NCBI GenBank assembly: GCA_910580105.1
Contig: CAJTWN010000006.1
Coordinates: forward strand, 1 to 64,000
DNA: 64,000 nucleotides
Reading direction: 5' to 3'
Origin: an uncultured Clostridia bacterium
Lineage (GTDB): Bacteria > Bacillota > Clostridia > Monoglobales > Monoglobaceae
Part shown: positions 62,291-64,000 of the stretch, piece after piece
Layout: each line of letters opens with the position of its first letter
How positions within the stretch are numbered: position 1 is the stretch's first letter
Made by a program: the position numbers and the translations under genes
The notes under the pieces: generated by a model
Told to the model about the DNA's origin: nothing
What the model saw: the letters and a program-made list of their open reading frames with translations, nothing else
The model's database searches: none

Positions 62291-62374
62291 ACGTATATGA
62301 TCCTTTTATTTTATCCAAATAATAAAACAAACATGGTTCGGGATGAATAACACAATTGTCAATTTTCATATGGG

Positions 62375-62600
62375 TTCGGGCGGCCATACGGGGCCGCCCA
62401 TACGATTTTACCGAATGATTATTTTTTATCCATTTTATTTGAATGATCCGGGCGGCCACACGGGGCCGCCCCTACGATCTTATCAAATGATTATTTTCCA
62501 TCCATTTTATTTGAATAATCCGGGCGGCCCCATGTGGCTGCCCCTACAATTTGTTTTCCTTTTATCGGGCGGAGTAGAACCCCGCCCCTACAATTTTTAT
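62375..62600 (+). repeat. 72-bp tandem repeat, second array
   Basis: GGGCGG starts at 62378, 62450 and 62522, again 72 bp apart, with the same linkers as the array at 61606. A shorter palindrome GGGCGGAGTAGAACCCCGCCCCTAC follows at 62565-62590, matching those at 46280 and 46584. Confidence 0.9.
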
Positions 62601-62656
62601 TGAATTCATTTGACATTTATTTGTGCAATTTTTTTTAAATGTTTTCCAAAAAGGTG

Positions 62657-62684
62657 TTGACAAATGCTAAAATCGTGCTATAAT
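62657..62684 (+). promoter_or_regulatory. Promoter of the ctsR operon
   Basis: TTGACA (62657-62662), 16-nt spacer, TATAAT (62679-62684). Confidence 0.85.
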
Positions 62685-62692
62685 AAAAATAA

Positions 62693-62716
62693 AGGTCAAA
62701 GAAAGTCAAAGTCAAA
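62693..62716 (+). promoter_or_regulatory. CtsR operator
   Basis: AGGTCAAAGAAAGTCAAA (62693-62710) is the CtsR heptad pair with a three-base gap; a further GTCAAA follows at 62711-62716. It lies just after the promoter, so bound CtsR would block transcription of its own operon until heat or disulphide stress. Confidence 0.88.
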
Positions 62717-62754
62717 TTTGATATGACTTTAAAAGAACAAGAGGTGGTCAAAAA

Positions 62755-63204
62755 GTGAAACTTAGCAATATCATTGAAGCGTTTATCAAGGAGATGATTT
62801 CCCAGGAGAACGGTGAGATTGAATTAAAGCGAAATGAGTTGGCAAGTAAATTTAATTGTGTACCGTCTCAAATTAACTATGTGATTTCGACAAGGTTTTC
62901 GCCCGAAAGAGGGTATATTGTTGAAAGCAGACGGGGTGGCGGCGGTTATATAAAAATTACGCAGGTCATGCCTAAACAGGGCGGAAATGCGATGATGCAC
63001 GTTGTCAACATGATTGGTGAGATGATTTCCTTTGCCGATGCGTCTGCGGTTGTAAGAAATTGCTTTGACTATGATTTAATTACCAGAAATGAGGCAAAGA
63101 TATTACTGGCAGCACTCAGCGAGAAATCAATACCGGTCCAGCAGCCGCAGCAGGACATCCTGCGGGCAAAAATTTTAAAAAATGTTTTGATTACACTTGC
63201 ATAG
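62755..63204 (+). CDS. ctsR: Class III stress repressor CtsR
   Basis: A 149-residue dimeric repressor. The winged helix (about 1-65) has ELASKFNCVPSQINYVISTRFS and the tetraglycine wing SRRGGGGYIKI, which senses heat. The C-terminal part is the dimer and McsB/Clp contact region. It starts at GTG 62755 after GAGGTGG. It represses the clp genes and its own operon through the site at 62693. Confidence 0.94.
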   Translation: MKLSNIIEAFIKEMISQENGEIELKRNELASKFNCVPSQINYVISTRFSPERGYIVESRRGGGGYIKITQVMPKQGGNAMMHVVNMIGEMISFADASAVVRNCFDYDLITRNEAKILLAALSEKSIPVQQPQQDILRAKILKNVLITLA

Positions 63205-63216
63205 GAGGTATGCTTT

Positions 63217-63750
63217 ATGAAATGTCAAAAATGTCAAAAACGGGAAGCCACAACCCATATTAAAAATGTGATTAATGGTGAAGTTGAAGAATATTATCTC
63301 TGTTCTGAATGTGCGCAGAATGATCCGCGTACGGCAGAGATTAAACAGAGTATGGATTTTGGAATCGGAGGATTTTTAAGCGGTATTTTTGGCGGAATGC
63401 CCAAGACAGAACAACAGACGCTTGACGGAGCAGAACGGCAGGAAGATGTATGTCCGACCTGCGGTCTTAGTTTCAACACATTTCTTCGGAAAGGAAAGCT
63501 TGGATGCAGTGAATGTTATGAAACTTTTAAGACACGGTTGAACCGGCCGCTGCGGCGGATTCATGGGACGGCAGAACATGTAGGAAAGGTTCCCGGAGGT
63601 ATTGGCGGACAGGTCAGTTTGGAGCGGCAGATCGGAAAGCTGGAGGCGGAACTGAATGCGGCAGTGCTCAAACAGGATTTTGAACATGCAGCTGAAATCA
63701 GAGACAAGATAAAAGAACTGAAGGCTTCGGCTGGTAAGAAGGAGGCGTAG
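63217..63750 (+). CDS. mcsA: McsA, activator of the McsB arginine kinase
   Basis: A 177-residue zinc protein: CQKCQKREATTH and CSECAQ form the first cluster, CPTCG and CSECYETF the second, and a UVR motif (about 135-170, KLEAELNAAVLKQDFEHAAEIRDKI) ends it. It stimulates McsB and links it to CtsR and ClpC. It starts 12 nt after ctsR. Confidence 0.93.
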   Translation: MKCQKCQKREATTHIKNVINGEVEEYYLCSECAQNDPRTAEIKQSMDFGIGGFLSGIFGGMPKTEQQTLDGAERQEDVCPTCGLSFNTFLRKGKLGCSECYETFKTRLNRPLRRIHGTAEHVGKVPGGIGGQVSLERQIGKLEAELNAAVLKQDFEHAAEIRDKIKELKASAGKKEA

Positions 63751-63754
63751 GTTT

Positions 63755-64000
63755 ATGTGGTATACAGAATGTGGCAAAGACGGCGATGTTGTACTTTCTT
63801 CCCGGGTTCGTTTGGCAAGAAATATTAAGGGAATTCCTTTCCCGGCCCGTGCAGATGAGAAGCAGCAGGAAGAAGTGATTGAGAAATGTAAGGAGGCGCT
63901 TCTGGATAAGAAATCTCCTTATCATAAAACGATGTATTATATTGACCTTGGCGCCATGGAAGATTTTGAAAAACAGGCGCTGGCGGAACGCCATCTGATG
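63755..64000 (+). CDS. mcsB: Protein-arginine kinase McsB, 5' part
   Basis: The first 82 residues of McsB, cut by the window end. The start, WYTECGKDGDVVLSSRVRLARNI, is diagnostic for the bacterial phosphagen-kinase-like arginine kinase, with the nucleotide-binding SSRVRLARN motif. McsB marks proteins with phosphoarginine for ClpCP. GGAGG precedes ATG 63755; clpC is expected next. Confidence 0.92.
   Translation, partial: MWYTECGKDGDVVLSSRVRLARNIKGIPFPARADEKQQEEVIEKCKEALLDKKSPYHKTMYYIDLGAMEDFEKQALAERHLM

Noticed and set aside
61606..62603. CRISPR array or small repeat proteins
   Set aside because: Linkers are the same in every unit, so there are no spacers. The open frames arise because 72 and 114 are multiples of three and lack ribosome sites.

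Overview
This window reads as a chromosomal segment of a low-to-mid GC Gram-positive anaerobe of the class Clostridia (Bacillota). The evidence is the gene content: type III glutamine synthetase, class A-like RNase P RNA, ctsR-mcsA-mcsB, SEDS/PBP pairs, Lrp/AlaT-like pair, Clostridia-style lipoproteins and near-consensus SigA promoters with strong AGGAGG ribosome sites. A BclA-like collagen protein hints at spore formation. The genus cannot be fixed from the sequence. I saw no tRNA, rRNA, CRISPR array, prophage or intact transposase.

Layout. 0-6 kb: repeat remnants, a secreted DNRLRE-domain protein under a promoter framed by a 15-bp inverted repeat, a decayed SLOG-family gene beside a ribbon-helix-helix ORF, a ParB/Noc-like protein, a phosphonatase-like HAD enzyme that lacks the phosphonatase lysine, and a Cu/Zn SOD-like protein. 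6-13 kb: glnN with a leader terminator, an Lrp regulator coupled to an AlaT-like aminotransferase, and a GT2 glycosyltransferase coupled to a BclA-like collagen protein. 13-21 kb: comF, glmU-pth-mfd and a membrane parvulin foldase. 21-26 kb: two MGMT-family genes and an FHA-FtsW-PBP set. 26-32 kb: AraC regulator, manA, an RpiB-like isomerase and rhaBA. 32-40.5 kb: two phosphosignalling clusters (Ser/Thr kinase, PP2C, FHA, plus a dead PP2C), a D,D-carboxypeptidase-like lipoprotein, a GH5 enzyme and a cold shock gene. 40.7-46 kb: serC-serA, rnpB and a large calcium-repeat/lipase-like lipoprotein. 46-50 kb: a repeat field, then a riboswitch-controlled queD-queE-folE-queC-queF operon. 50-52 kb: ilvA-ridA. 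52-61.6 kb: a complete shikimate/Phe/Tyr operon (aroF-tyrA-aroB-aroA-aroC-pheA-aroK-aroQ-aroE plus a surface-domain gene) preceded by a Phe/Tyr-rich leader peptide and a terminator. 61.6-62.6 kb: nested 72-bp and 114-bp repeat arrays. 62.7-64 kb: the ctsR heat-shock operon, cut by the window end in mcsB.

How the genes fit together. Three cis-acting RNA systems stand out: the aro leader-peptide attenuator, the preQ1-type riboswitch and the glnN leader hairpins. The FHA/PP2C/STPK genes near cell-wall genes suggest phosphothreonine control of envelope synthesis. RidA next to IlvA clears the reactive enamine made by IlvA. The glycosyltransferase overlapping the collagen gene probably modifies it. 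Two kinds of non-coding repeat are notable: a roughly 120-nt hairpin element present four times, three of them in and around fha-ftsW-pbpA, and a GC-rich palindrome ending in CCCCTACG that makes up the 46-kb and 62-kb repeat fields.
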